A stretch of 64,000 bases of DNA from the NCBI RefSeq assembly GCF_007993045.1, contig NZ_VOOR01000004.1, forward strand, positions 144,267-208,266, in the 5' to 3' direction. This DNA comes from Phaeodactylibacter luteus (GTDB taxonomy: Bacteria; Bacteroidota; Bacteroidia; Chitinophagales; Saprospiraceae). The notes beneath the pieces were generated by a model, which ran no database searches, was not told the DNA's origin, and worked only from the letters and a program-made list of their open reading frames with translations. Of the stretch, positions 51,311 through 59,790 are shown one piece after another. How positions within the stretch are numbered: position 1 is the stretch's first letter; each line of letters starts with the position of its first letter. A program made the position numbers and the translations under genes.

Positions 51311-51405
51311 CGCTAAAAAGCCAGAGCGTGAATGCTCTGGCTGGAAAGTTTTAACTACACGGAAAAACCGTAGTAGCACATTCCCCTTATAATTGAATGT
51401 GCCAC
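51311..51405 (-). ncRNA. Predicted small RNA with three hairpins and an intrinsic terminator
   Basis: On the minus strand an exact TAAATTTG promoter element (51412-51405) is followed by three stems. Hairpin 1 is GCACATTC/GAATGTGC (51402-51395 and 51383-51376, 8 bp perfect). Hairpin 2 is ACTAC/GTAGT enclosing GG-TTTTT-CC, or alternatively ACGG-TTTTT-CCGT (51374-51354). Hairpin 3 is AGCCAGAGC/GCTCTGGCT (51342-51319), followed by TTTT. The transcript would be about 85-95 bases. It has no open frame of note and no family I recognise. The -33 element is weak, and read-through from the efflux operon ending at 51783 cannot be excluded, in which case hairpin 3 is that operon's terminator. The gap 51026-51782 also holds repeat C8. 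Confidence 0.55.
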
Positions 51406-51512
51406 AAATTTACGCACCTTTCAGCAATGCTGGGTATTCTCGCCGTGTGATATTCATGTGTGCCCAAGCCCTAAACCCGGAGGTGCGCTTCGGTTGCTAG
51501 GCCGTGTAAAGG

Positions 51513-51665
51513 AGTGCCAATCAGCTTGTCGTTTTTTGAGCCTGCCCCTGCCGAAGGATGGGGGCTGCCCCTGCCTGATGGCAGGTGCCGCTATGCTACG
51601 GGGCTCGCTCTTCGCTCGGCCCTATCGGGCTTCCCACCCCTTCGCAGCGCTAGCCCGATCCCGCC
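51513..51665 (+). repeat. Repeat family C, copy C8
   Basis: Forward copy from GTGCCAATCAGCTTGTCG through CTGCC-TGAT-GGCAG and GGCCCTATCGGGCTTCCC to GCGCTAGCCCGAT. It lies between the predicted small RNA and the efflux channel gene, in a convergent gap. Confidence 0.9.
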
Positions 51666-51782
51666 GAGAACCACGGCCTTTGGGCTTGCAGCCGAGTATA
51701 GCGGGATCCGGCAGGTGTGTGCGGGCGGGCCATTAGAAAACCCTTCCTTGGCCAGCCCAAAGCGCGAAATCCCTACATTGGC

Positions 51783-53120
51783 CTACCGGACCAGCCCGCC
51801 AATGAGCCGGATGAGCTCGGTCTCTGTATTCTTCAGGTTGAACAAGGCGGTCAGGCGCTGCTGAGAAGCATTGATGTAGCTGACCTGAATGGAGCGGTAG
51901 TCGAAGCTGTTGATCAAGCCACCTCGGAAGCGCTCCTCTGCAATGCCCAGGTTTTGCCGGGCGTTGTCCACGAGGCTCGTCGTCACTTCCACGAGCCGCA
52001 CCTGCGTATTGTAGGTAGCGAGGGTATTGGCCAGCTGATTGTTGAGGGCCCGCTTCAGGTCGCTGATGGTGTATTGAGCGACAAGCTCTTCCTGCTGTGC
52101 ATTTTCCAGGCGGGCGCGCCTTGCTCCCCCGTCGTAAAGCGGGTAAGCCGCAGAAAGGTTGACGAAGGGCTGGAAAGTCTTAGCGGCGACCTGAGGGATT
52201 TCGTTGGTGGTTGCATTGCCGCCAAAGCTCAGGGTTTGTTCGCCAAAGGAAATGCCCACATTGTAGGTAGCCCCGGCCTGCAGCTGCACCGTTGGCTTGA
52301 AAGCGGTTTCTTGCAGGCGGGTATTGATATTGGCCAGCTCCCGGTTGATGTACTCCCCCCTCAGCTGTATATTGCTGTTGAGCATGCGCTCCTGCAGGTC
52401 CGCGAGGTTGTAGGTGTCAGCAGAAAGGGCCAGCTCATCGGTCAGCTCGTAAGCTGTATTGAGCTCATCAATGCCCATGGCAAGGTTGAGGTCACGTATG
52501 GCAGCGTCGAAAGTATTCTGCTGCAGCACGTAGTTGGCCGAGTCATTGAGGTAGGCATCCCGGGTCTGCAGGATGTCAAATGTACTGGCCTGCCCATACT
52601 CCTGCCGCAGCTCTTGGTATTCGACGCGGTCTCTTGAGAGGGCCATGACCTCCGCGACAACCTCAAGCTGCTGCTGTTGCACCAATGCATTGTAGTAGGC
52701 CTGTATGATGCGCTGAATGGTGTTTTCCACAGCCAGCTGTTGGGCATTGGCCGACAAGCCAGCCTGTGTTTCGAGCTGCTCTTTGGTGATTTTCACCCGG
52801 TAGCCGTTGAAGAGCAGGAGGTTGAAGTCTACGCCCGGAGTGATGCCAGTATTGAATGCATTGGAGCCGGTCAGGGGGCCAGCGGGGTTGCTCAGGTTGC
52901 GGTAGTTGTTCTGGGAATTGGCAGTAAGGTTGATGGTAGGGAACCGCCCGGCTATAGCCCAGTCGTTGTTGTTATCAGCTATGCCCTTGCGCACTGCTGC
53001 AATCCGGATCTGGTAATTGTTGTCCAGTCCGGCCTGTATAGCATCAGACAGGCTGAGGGGCTGTTGGGCGAGGCTCAACGTGGGCAGCAAGGCTGCAAAT
53101 AGGAAAAACAGGTGCTTCAT
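51783..53120 (-). CDS. TolC-like outer-membrane efflux channel
   Basis: A 445-residue protein, the usual TolC size. The ATG at 53120 opens a signal peptide (MKHLFFLFAALLPTLSLAQQ); the frame extends upstream to 53201 without a signal. Two repeated halves of coiled-coil helices are visible (LSLSDAIQAGLDNNYQIRIA at the start; AQYTISDLKRALNNQLANTLATYN and ...FRGGLINSFDYRSIQVSYINA in the second half), the latter being the OEP-family consensus near the C-terminus. Role: outer-membrane duct of the tripartite pump encoded just upstream. It is the last gene of the operon marR-MFP-RND-gtrA-like-OEP. Confidence 0.92.
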   Translation of the reverse strand: MKHLFFLFAALLPTLSLAQQPLSLSDAIQAGLDNNYQIRIAAVRKGIADNNNDWAIAGRFPTINLTANSQNNYRNLSNPAGPLTGSNAFNTGITPGVDFNLLLFNGYRVKITKEQLETQAGLSANAQQLAVENTIQRIIQAYYNALVQQQQLEVVAEVMALSRDRVEYQELRQEYGQASTFDILQTRDAYLNDSANYVLQQNTFDAAIRDLNLAMGIDELNTAYELTDELALSADTYNLADLQERMLNSNIQLRGEYINRELANINTRLQETAFKPTVQLQAGATYNVGISFGEQTLSFGGNATTNEIPQVAAKTFQPFVNLSAAYPLYDGGARRARLENAQQEELVAQYTISDLKRALNNQLANTLATYNTQVRLVEVTTSLVDNARQNLGIAEERFRGGLINSFDYRSIQVSYINASQQRLTALFNLKNTETELIRLIGGLVR

Positions 53121-53130
53121 GAGTAGAGGC

Positions 53131-53541
53131 TTATATAAACTTACGTTCAAAGACATATCGCTTGAGGTAAAAATTGTACAAAAAGACCAGCCCCGTGGCA
53201 ATCAGCTTGAGCAGGTACTGGTTCTCGTTTAAAAAAGGGATTTGCGAAAGCCCGTATACGATGCTAGTGCTCAAGATGAGCCCGCCCCCTGACACGAGCA
53301 GGGAAAGGGCAAATGCCCGGGCGCCTGAGCCCTGTAGCTGGAAGACAAAACGTTTCTGCATCAGAAAGTTGAGCACCGCGCCACAGGAATAAGAGACCAT
53401 GTTGGCGTACACGGGCTGCCAGTCAGCGTGTACCAGGCCCAGGTAGAGAAAATAATCTACAGCTGTAGCTACTGCTCCGGTCATGGCGAAGCGGAGTTTC
53501 ATTTTGAACAGCTGCAGTAGGGTCTCTTTGTTGAGCTTCAT
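53131..53541 (-). CDS. GtrA-family small membrane protein
   Basis: A 136-residue protein with four hydrophobic segments and GtrA family features: the first segment LRFAMTGAVATAVDYFLYLGL, then SYSCGAVLNFLMQKRFVF and the closing GLVFLYNFYLKRYVFE. GtrA proteins are small membrane proteins involved in moving lipid-linked sugars or in polysaccharide synthesis. Finding it between an RND pump and its outer-membrane channel, 11 bp from the latter, is unusual. It may be an unrelated gene carried in, or have a part in export. Confidence 0.85.
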   Translation of the reverse strand: MKLNKETLLQLFKMKLRFAMTGAVATAVDYFLYLGLVHADWQPVYANMVSYSCGAVLNFLMQKRFVFQLQGSGARAFALSLLVSGGGLILSTSIVYGLSQIPFLNENQYLLKLIATGLVFLYNFYLKRYVFERKFI

Positions 53542-53582
53542 ATGCGCATTTTAGGCCAAAGGTACAGGCTTCTGCCCAGCCA

Positions 53583-56500
53583 TTACAAAAATGACAAGGC
53601 GGCGATTATGGCAATCACGCCAAAGGCGATGTACCATAAGAATTCATACCCGGTCTCCCGCCTCAGGGCAGGCTCCACCGCTTCGTAGCTAGGCTTTACC
53701 CCATTCCATAGGTATGTGGCATAGACCTTGAACCGGTTCATGCTGATCATGAACACCGGAAGCAGTACCAAGATGACTGCGGTGATGACGAGCAGCCCGA
53801 AGGAAACGGATATGGCCATAGGGATGAGGAACTGCGCCTGCAGGCTTTTCTCAAACAGCAGCGGCGCCAGCCCCGCGAAGGTGGTCACAGTCGTCAGCAC
53901 AATAGGCCGGAAGCGCGCCAGCCCAGTCTCATAGATGGCTTCCATCTGTGGCCTGCCTTCTTCTATCATGCTGTTGTAGGTGCTCACAAATACCAGTGCG
54001 TCGTTCACCAAAATACCGATGAGGGCGATGATCCCGAGCGCAGAGAATAAACTGATCGGAAGCCCCATAAGCCAGTGCCCCCAGCCTACCCCTATGAAAC
54101 CAAATGGGATGAGCAAAAAGACGAGCAAGGCTTGCCCTACTGAACGGAAGGTAAGGGCGATGACAAAAAACATCAGCGCCAAGACGATGGTAAACACGGT
54201 CTGAATAGAGTTGGCAGATTTCTCTTGTTCGCGGTTCTGCCCTTCATATATCGCAGAGACACCGCTGTACTTGCCTATGATAGCGGGTATGATCTCCTCT
54301 TTCAGGCTGGCGGTGATATCGCTTACCGAAACGTCGTTGCTCGATACGTCTGCTTCCACCTTCACTTCCCGCTTGCCGTCAATGTGGTTGATATTGATGA
54401 CGCCCCGCTCAAGAGAAAGGGTGGCGATCTCCGAAAGCGGGAACTCCCGGCCATCCGCAAAGCGCACCCGCATATCGCGCAGCTCGTTCAGGTTGTCGCG
54501 GTCTTCTTCTGCATAGCGTACCCACACCCGCACTTCGTCCTGCCCGCGCTGCAAGCGCTGTACCTCGCTGCCGAAAAAGCCAGACCGCACCTGCCCCACC
54601 ACTTCCTGTAGGTTGAGCCCCAAGTACTTGCCTTTCTCCGTTAGCTCAATGTTTACCTCTTTGAGGCCTTCCTGGTTGTTGTCTACCACATCCGCTAGGT
54701 CGGACAGCCCTTTCATGGCCGCTTTTACCTCCTCTGTGGCCGCTTTGAGCTGCACATAATCCTCGCCAACAAGGGAGATGGAAATGGGCTTGCCAAAAGC
54801 GGAAGCAGCGCCGTAAGTGACGACTTCCGCTTCAGGGATTTCCCCTACCATTTTGCGGATGGAGTTGGTCACTGCGCGCGCGGAAAGGCTGTCACGGTTT
54901 TCCCCATCGAGGATGCTGATGCTGAGGTTGCCCTGATAGGTGCTAGGCCCCAGGTTGACTTCAATGCGCTGTATGGCCTGTTTTTCCCCCTTGAAGTAGT
55001 GCTGGCTCAGGGAATCATTGGCAGCCCAGGCAGACGCTTCGATGTGGTCTAGCCATTCTTGTGTGATGTGCTCCCGGGTGCCAGCCGGCATTTGGAGGGT
55101 CACAGAGATATCGTCCCGCTCAATGTTGGGGAAAAACGTAGTGCTGATGATGCCCCCGCCAATGGCACCGCCGGTAACGACCAGCAGCCCAAGGAGCACG
55201 GCGAAGGTGAAAAACTTGTTGTGCATGGCAAACTTCAGCACCGGGCTGTACAGCTTGAAGCGCAGCCAGTCCATGAGCTTTTCAAAGGCCTCCTGTATTT
55301 TGTTGCGGTCGCGGTCGGGGCTGAGGGCTTTGCTATGTGCTACGTGAGTTGGGAGGATGATAGCCCCTTCTATCAGCGAAAAGACGAGGGAGAAGATCAC
55401 CACAATTGCCATTTGGGAGAAGAAATCGCCCAAGCGCCCGTCTATGAAGAGGAAGGAGGAAAAAGCGAGCACCGTAGTGACGATGGCTGCAAAAACAGCC
55501 GGCAGCACCTGTATTGTGCCTTCGAGTGCGGCCCTCATCCGGGGCACGCCTTGCTCGTACTGCTGATAGATGTTTTCGCCTATGACGATGCCATCGTCTA
55601 CCAGGATGCCGATCACGAGGATCATGCCAAAGAGGGAGATGACATTGATGCTGACCCCCGCTGCACTGGCCAGCAGGAACATGCCCGCAAAGGAGATGGG
55701 GATAGCGAGCGCTACCCAAAACGCCAGGCGCCAGTGCAGGAACATGGCCAGCAGGACCATGACGATGGCAAAGCCCAGTATGCCATTTTCGGTAAGCAGG
55801 CTGATACGCTGCCGCAGGATTTCGGACCCATCCCGGACCACCGTAGCTTGTATGATCTCGTTCTCCGCATTAAAGGCTTTGACGTACTCCTGCACCTGAT
55901 CGGTGATGGAGATCATGTCCTCTTCCAGGGTATTCTGTACTGTGATGACTACAGAAGGCTCGCCATTGAGGAAGCTGCGGTCGGGGTTGTCTGCCCATTT
56001 GTCCCGCAAGTCAGCTATCTGGTACAAGCGGATGACGCTCCCTTCCGGGGTAGTTTTGACGATGACGTCCCGGAGCCCTTCAGCATAGTAAGACTTGTTC
56101 CTGGCGCGCACAAGGAGCTCCTCGTCTTTGCCTTTGATGGTGCCGCCTGTAATCTCGATATTGGCATTGCGCACAGCCTGTGCAGCTTGCTGAAAGGTCA
56201 GGTTGTAAGCCCGCAGGTCCTTTTCCCGGAAGGCGATTTCGATCTCCTCTTCAGGGAACCCGCTCAGAGATACCTTCGAGATGCCCTCCATAGCGCGGAG
56301 GTCCTCTTCTACCAGCCGGGCAAACCGTTTTAGGGTTTTGAGGTTGACATCCCCGCTCAGCGCTACGCTGATGGCAAACCCCAGGTTTTCCTGTATGTAC
56401 ACAACCGGCGGCTCAAGCCCGGCAGGGAAGGAGGCAATCTGGTCTACTGCATTGCGCACATCGACGAGCACATCGTCGGTATTGTACCCTTTGAGCACTT

Positions 56501-56783
56501 CCACGGTGATGCTGCCGCTGTTTTCCCGGGACACAGAAGTGTAGCGCTCCACACCGGTCACGCCTTTGAGGTTCTCTTCAATACGTTTGACCACGCCTTC
56601 TTCCATTTCCTCGGGAGAGGAGCCAGGATAGACCAGCTGTATGGAGATGATCCGGCTGGGCACCTCCGGGAAGAAGGTAGATTTCATGTTGAATATCCCG
56701 ACGACCCCAAGGGCCAGTAGGCCGATCATGATGAGGTTGGCCGCTACCGGGAACTTGATAAAATAGTTGATGAATTGTTTCAT
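53583..56783 (-). CDS. RND-family efflux pump, inner-membrane subunit
   Basis: A 1066-residue transporter of full RND length with 12 membrane helices and two large periplasmic loops. The proton-relay helix TM4 shows GMILVIGILVDDGIVIGENIYQQYEQGV with the conserved Asp pair, and the corresponding second-half region shows GIIALIGILVNDALVFVSTYNSMIEEG. It resembles the HAE1/acriflavin-resistance group. The N-terminus FINYFIKFPVAANLIMIGLLALG is typical. Role: proton-driven export of hydrophobic or amphiphilic compounds through the adaptor (56820) and channel (51783) of the same operon. Confidence 0.95.
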   Translation of the reverse strand: MKQFINYFIKFPVAANLIMIGLLALGVVGIFNMKSTFFPEVPSRIISIQLVYPGSSPEEMEEGVVKRIEENLKGVTGVERYTSVSRENSGSITVEVLKGYNTDDVLVDVRNAVDQIASFPAGLEPPVVYIQENLGFAISVALSGDVNLKTLKRFARLVEEDLRAMEGISKVSLSGFPEEEIEIAFREKDLRAYNLTFQQAAQAVRNANIEITGGTIKGKDEELLVRARNKSYYAEGLRDVIVKTTPEGSVIRLYQIADLRDKWADNPDRSFLNGEPSVVITVQNTLEEDMISITDQVQEYVKAFNAENEIIQATVVRDGSEILRQRISLLTENGILGFAIVMVLLAMFLHWRLAFWVALAIPISFAGMFLLASAAGVSINVISLFGMILVIGILVDDGIVIGENIYQQYEQGVPRMRAALEGTIQVLPAVFAAIVTTVLAFSSFLFIDGRLGDFFSQMAIVVIFSLVFSLIEGAIILPTHVAHSKALSPDRDRNKIQEAFEKLMDWLRFKLYSPVLKFAMHNKFFTFAVLLGLLVVTGGAIGGGIISTTFFPNIERDDISVTLQMPAGTREHITQEWLDHIEASAWAANDSLSQHYFKGEKQAIQRIEVNLGPSTYQGNLSISILDGENRDSLSARAVTNSIRKMVGEIPEAEVVTYGAASAFGKPISISLVGEDYVQLKAATEEVKAAMKGLSDLADVVDNNQEGLKEVNIELTEKGKYLGLNLQEVVGQVRSGFFGSEVQRLQRGQDEVRVWVRYAEEDRDNLNELRDMRVRFADGREFPLSEIATLSLERGVININHIDGKREVKVEADVSSNDVSVSDITASLKEEIIPAIIGKYSGVSAIYEGQNREQEKSANSIQTVFTIVLALMFFVIALTFRSVGQALLVFLLIPFGFIGVGWGHWLMGLPISLFSALGIIALIGILVNDALVFVSTYNSMIEEGRPQMEAIYETGLARFRPIVLTTVTTFAGLAPLLFEKSLQAQFLIPMAISVSFGLLVITAVILVLLPVFMISMNRFKVYATYLWNGVKPSYEAVEPALRRETGYEFLWYIAFGVIAIIAALSFL

Positions 56784-56819
56784 GAGTGCTTTTGGCTTGG
56801 CAGTGGTGCTCAGATTAGG

Positions 56820-57971
56820 TTAGTTCAGCCCCTTGGCTGCTGTTTTTGCCCCTCGGGCTTTGGGGGCTACCTTCATGCCATCAAAGGCATCGGGCTGTGG
56901 GGTGGCGAGCAGGGCTGTCCCGTTGCTCAGCCCGCGCACGATAGCGTCGTTGTCCGTCATTTTGACGACCTCTACCGCTTTCAGCCGCAGGAAAGAATCT
57001 TGTACGGTATACACACTGCTCTGATCGGTGAGGAGCTGCCGTGGGAGCACAAAAGCGTTTTCGATTTTGCTGGCCTTGATCTCCCCTCTCAGGTACATGT
57101 TTTCCCGCAGCCCTTTGCCATTGGCGCTGATGAACACTTTCACCGTCTGTGTGCCAGCTTCGACCTGATCGCTGATGCGGGAGACACGGCCCTGCCACTG
57201 CCCGGAAATATCATCGGAATAAAGCGTTACGGGGCTGCCGGTGGCGATGTACTTCAAGTCGCGGAGCGGAACGGTGACTACGAGCTCGTAGCTGCCGGTG
57301 CTCATGAGCTCGCCCAGCTTTTGCCCGGCGCGCACCACCGCGCCGGGGTTGATGCTCGCAGCGGTCAGCACCCCGCTGAAAGGAGCATAAAGGGTGTACT
57401 TGTCCAGGCGTTCTTCGGTGCTCTTGATGGTGTAGTATTGGCTGTAAAGGTTGCGGGAAGCAATGAAGTATTTCTCTTGATCATTCAAAGGTTCAGGAAA
57501 GGGCCGGATGGCTCCGGTCAGGTCGAAACTGTCGAGGTAAGCCTGCCATTGGCTAAAGCTTTCCGGGTAGTCCACCTTGAGGTCGGGCATCAGCTGAGTT
57601 ACAGCATTGAGGAGGTTGGCTTTTTGCGAAAGCAGTGAAAGCCGGGCTTCTTCCTGCTCTACTTGTATCATGACAGCCCCTTTCGGGAAATAAGCCCCCA
57701 CTTTGAACGGGCGCGATGTCGCTTTGAGGGTGCCCGTCACCTCCGAAAACAGGTCGATCTTGTCAAAAGCCGCTAGCTCGCCCTGTACTTCGAGGGTAGT
57801 CGGCACGGTCGTAAGGCGAGCGTGTAAGGTATCTACCTGCCGTACAGGGTTGGCGGTGGTTTGGGGCTTGGGCTCTTCTTTTTTCTGGGCGAGCTTGGAA
57901 GCTGCTATAAAAGAGAGGATGAGGGCGAAAAGCCCTGCGACGACAATAATTCTTCTTGCAGTGAGGCTCAT
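56820..57971 (-). CDS. RND periplasmic adaptor (membrane fusion protein)
   Basis: A 383-residue adaptor. Start at 57971, with the membrane anchor IIVVAGLFALILSFIAASKL. The order is barrel-sandwich strand LEVQGELAAFDKIDLFSEVTGTL, an alpha-hairpin (about 110-170), then TLYAPFSGVLTAASINPGAVVRAGQKLGELMS, the second lipoyl half and the consensus of the family. A beta-barrel and membrane-proximal domain follow (about 220-370). It ends RGAKTAAKGLN. The gene is the first of the pump operon after marR and carries a GTTGC-type operator 68 bp upstream of its start. Confidence 0.93.
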   Translation of the reverse strand: MSLTARRIIVVAGLFALILSFIAASKLAQKKEEPKPQTTANPVRQVDTLHARLTTVPTTLEVQGELAAFDKIDLFSEVTGTLKATSRPFKVGAYFPKGAVMIQVEQEEARLSLLSQKANLLNAVTQLMPDLKVDYPESFSQWQAYLDSFDLTGAIRPFPEPLNDQEKYFIASRNLYSQYYTIKSTEERLDKYTLYAPFSGVLTAASINPGAVVRAGQKLGELMSTGSYELVVTVPLRDLKYIATGSPVTLYSDDISGQWQGRVSRISDQVEAGTQTVKVFISANGKGLRENMYLRGEIKASKIENAFVLPRQLLTDQSSVYTVQDSFLRLKAVEVVKMTDNDAIVRGLSNGTALLATPQPDAFDGMKVAPKARGAKTAAKGLN

Positions 57972-58038
57972 TCTTCAGCTTGTGTTTTCCGGCAGCATGG
58001 CCGGGGTTGAGTTGTGATGCAGAATAAAATTGTAAAAA

Positions 58039-58052
58039 GTTGCTTTTGCAAC
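58039..58052. promoter_or_regulatory. MarR operator 1, upstream of the efflux adaptor gene
   Basis: GTTGCTTTTGCAAC is a 14-bp palindrome (5-bp arms GTTGC/GCAAC, central TTTT). It lies between the marR stop and the adaptor gene and differs from operator 2 by one base. Confidence 0.75.
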
Positions 58053-58054
58053 GG

Positions 58055-58513
58055 TTATTGTTCTTGGCCCGGGGTCGTCAGGGCCTTGAGGATATGCGAG
58101 AGCACCTTTTGGCAGATTGCAATATCCTTATCGTTCAGCCCGGCAGTAGCCTGTTCCATCACCATTTGGGCGTAAGGCTGTAGCTGCGCCTGAAGGGCTT
58201 TGCCTTTGTGGGTCAGGTAGATGAGCTTGTTCCGTTTGTCGGTGCTATCGGGTATGCGCACTACATAGTTGGCTTCTTCCAGGCTGGACAAGGCCCTTGC
58301 GATGGTCCCCTTGTCTTTGATATTGGATACGGCCAAGTCTTGCTGCCGTACGCCCTCCCGCTGCCATAGGTCTACCAGAATGCCCATATGCTGTGGCTGA
58401 AGGCCCCAGGATTCATGCTCCGCAGCCTGCCGGATGTGGTTGGCCAGTAGCCGGCCCACACGGTTGGTGAGGAATACAATGGAATCATTAGGGAAAAGGG
58501 CGTCTTTCTTCAT
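58055..58513 (-). CDS. MarR-family transcriptional regulator of the efflux operon
   Basis: A 152-residue protein. I start at the ATG at 58513 (MKKDALFPNDSIVFLTNRVGRLLA); the frame runs to 58582 but would cross the operator palindrome. A winged-helix domain is visible: GLQPQHMGILVDLWQREGVRQQDLAVSNIKDKGTIARALSSLEEANYVVRIPDSTDKRNKLIYLTHKGKAL, where the DxRxK-type wing (DSTDKRNKLI) matches the family. Family members are usually repressors released by small phenolic or amphiphilic ligands. It heads the minus-strand unit with the adaptor, pump and channel. Two matching palindromes, one before marR itself and one before the adaptor, indicate autoregulation and control of the pump. Confidence 0.92.
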   Translation of the reverse strand: MKKDALFPNDSIVFLTNRVGRLLANHIRQAAEHESWGLQPQHMGILVDLWQREGVRQQDLAVSNIKDKGTIARALSSLEEANYVVRIPDSTDKRNKLIYLTHKGKALQAQLQPYAQMVMEQATAGLNDKDIAICQKVLSHILKALTTPGQEQ

Positions 58514-58519
58514 TAAATG

Positions 58520-58533
58520 GTTGCATTTGCAAC
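58520..58533. promoter_or_regulatory. MarR operator 2, upstream of marR
   Basis: GTTGCATTTGCAAC, a 14-bp palindrome with arms GTTGC/GCAAC, lies 7 bases upstream of the marR start codon. The agreement with operator 1 (13 of 14 bases) makes both likely to be binding sites of the MarR protein. Confidence 0.75.
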
Positions 58534-58665
58534 GGGAACGCCAAGCCCAGGCTAAAGTTGAGCCTGGCCAGGAAAAAATCACAATTTATTTTCCAAAACC
58601 TTGCCGGCCGATAAACCGGAAGCAGGCAGCGCTCCGTAAGTCAGGATAAAGTAAAAAACATAGCC

Positions 58666-59088
58666 ATGAAGCGACTCCTTAAGCCTCGCAATTTATTGCT
58701 CGCCCTTGGGCTGCTGGCCGCAGCAGTCATTGGGCACGCCATCAGCTCTTCTGAGCCGGTGCCCCATGCCGATATTCAAATGAGCCGGATTGATTTTTCA
58801 CCTGGCCTTGACGATAGCCAGGTGGCTGAAATCAAGAAAGTCATTATGGGGCAGGAGGCTACCACCCATTGTTTCGTGAATGCGGAAGCCGGCACGGCTA
58901 CTTATGCTTTCGACCGTTCCCGGCAAAGCTCACAGGGGGTCTTTGACGCAGTAGCGCAGCGTTTTCCGGGCCAGGCTAAGCCTTTTGTGGTGACAGAAGA
59001 AATGGCAAGCTCCGGCTGCCCGGTGACGGGCAAAAACTCGGTTTTCCGAAGAGCTGGCGCAGCCCTTTCGGGTCTGTTCGGCTGGTAG
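58666..59088 (+). CDS. Small exported protein of unknown function
   Basis: A 140-residue protein with an N-terminal hydrophobic segment (LLLALGLLAAAVIGHAISS) that is either a signal peptide or an anchor. The middle (MSRIDFSPGLDDSQVAEIKKVIMGQEATTHCFVNAEAGTATYAFDRS) has the beta-alpha-beta-beta rhythm of heavy-metal-associated ferredoxin-like domains but lacks the CxxC metal motif. A second Cys occurs in SSGCPVTGK. No family recognised with confidence. It is divergent from marR, whose operator 2 lies 133 bp upstream of its start, so regulation by MarR is possible. Confidence 0.55.
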   Translation: MKRLLKPRNLLLALGLLAAAVIGHAISSSEPVPHADIQMSRIDFSPGLDDSQVAEIKKVIMGQEATTHCFVNAEAGTATYAFDRSRQSSQGVFDAVAQRFPGQAKPFVVTEEMASSGCPVTGKNSVFRRAGAALSGLFGW

Positions 59089-59153
59089 GCAGTCTTTTAT
59101 GCTTTGATGATAAAGATCACTCACATTTTGCATTTCATAAAAATACCGAATCG

Positions 59154-59699
59154 ATGAACACTAAGTTTTTTCTTTTTCTACTAGGTTTTGCCTGCTTGAC
59201 CACCTTCGTAGCTTGTGATGATGATGAAGGGATGATGGACGAGCCCACGCTTTATGAGCGCTTAGGCGGCACTGAAATGGTCTCAGACCCTGCCACCGGT
59301 GGCATGATCGAAGCTGGCCGGCTCGGCCTGCGCTCCGTTGTAGACAGCACCATCTTTGTGATTGCTGCTGACCCTGAGCTGCAGCCGTACTTTGCATCCC
59401 TGCTGATGGAAGTTGGCAACGGCAACCTGACCAACCTGGCTGTACTGAGCGAAAGCCTTACTGATTTCTTCTGTGTCGCTACAGGTGCAGAAAACTTCAC
59501 TTACGATGGCATGGATATGGTCTCTGCGCACGACCCTGCACAGAACCCCCGCATGGCGCTGAAAGCAGACAATGCTTCTTACGATGCCTTTATCAATGCT
59601 GTAGTGGCTGGCGCCAATCAGAACAGTGTGCCAGAAGCCCTCATCATGGAGGTAGGCGCTTTGCTGGAAACCCTGCGTGCTGACGTGGTCCAGCGATAA
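59154..59699 (+). CDS. Lipoprotein with truncated (group 1) globin domain
   Basis: A 181-residue protein with a lipoprotein signal (MNTKFFLFLLGFACLTTFVAC, lipid Cys21) followed by an acidic linker DDDEG. From TLYERLGGTEM the sequence follows group 1 truncated globins: VVDSTIFVIAADPELQPYFA, then SLTDFFCVATGAENFTYDGMDMVSAHDP, where His126 is at the proximal (F8) position, and VPEALIMEVGALLETLRADVV at the end. An insertion (VSDPATGGMIEAGRLG) separates the first helices. Most truncated globins are cytoplasmic, so a periplasmic or surface lipid-anchored one is unusual. Possible roles are oxygen or NO handling, but heme binding is not demonstrated. A terminator follows. Confidence 0.75.
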   Translation: MNTKFFLFLLGFACLTTFVACDDDEGMMDEPTLYERLGGTEMVSDPATGGMIEAGRLGLRSVVDSTIFVIAADPELQPYFASLLMEVGNGNLTNLAVLSESLTDFFCVATGAENFTYDGMDMVSAHDPAQNPRMALKADNASYDAFINAVVAGANQNSVPEALIMEVGALLETLRADVVQR

Positions 59700-59729
59700 A
59701 CAACACTTTTGAACAACACTATTTTTGGG

Positions 59730-59764
59730 AAGCTGCCCGGGCATTTTGACCGGGCAGCTTTTTT
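59730..59764 (+). terminator. Intrinsic terminator after the globin lipoprotein gene
   Basis: AGCTGCCCGG (59731-59740) pairs with CCGGGCAGCT (59750-59759), followed by TTTTT. It lies 31 bp after the stop. Confidence 0.9.
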
Positions 59765-59790
59765 AATATGTGCCGGGGATCACTGCGGGC

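Noticed and set aside
55059..56333. 424-codon frame antisense to the RND pump gene
   Set aside because: Composition (many His, Asp, Glu, Gln) is that of the complement of a GC-rich coding sequence. The sense frame is a complete, recognisable RND transporter.
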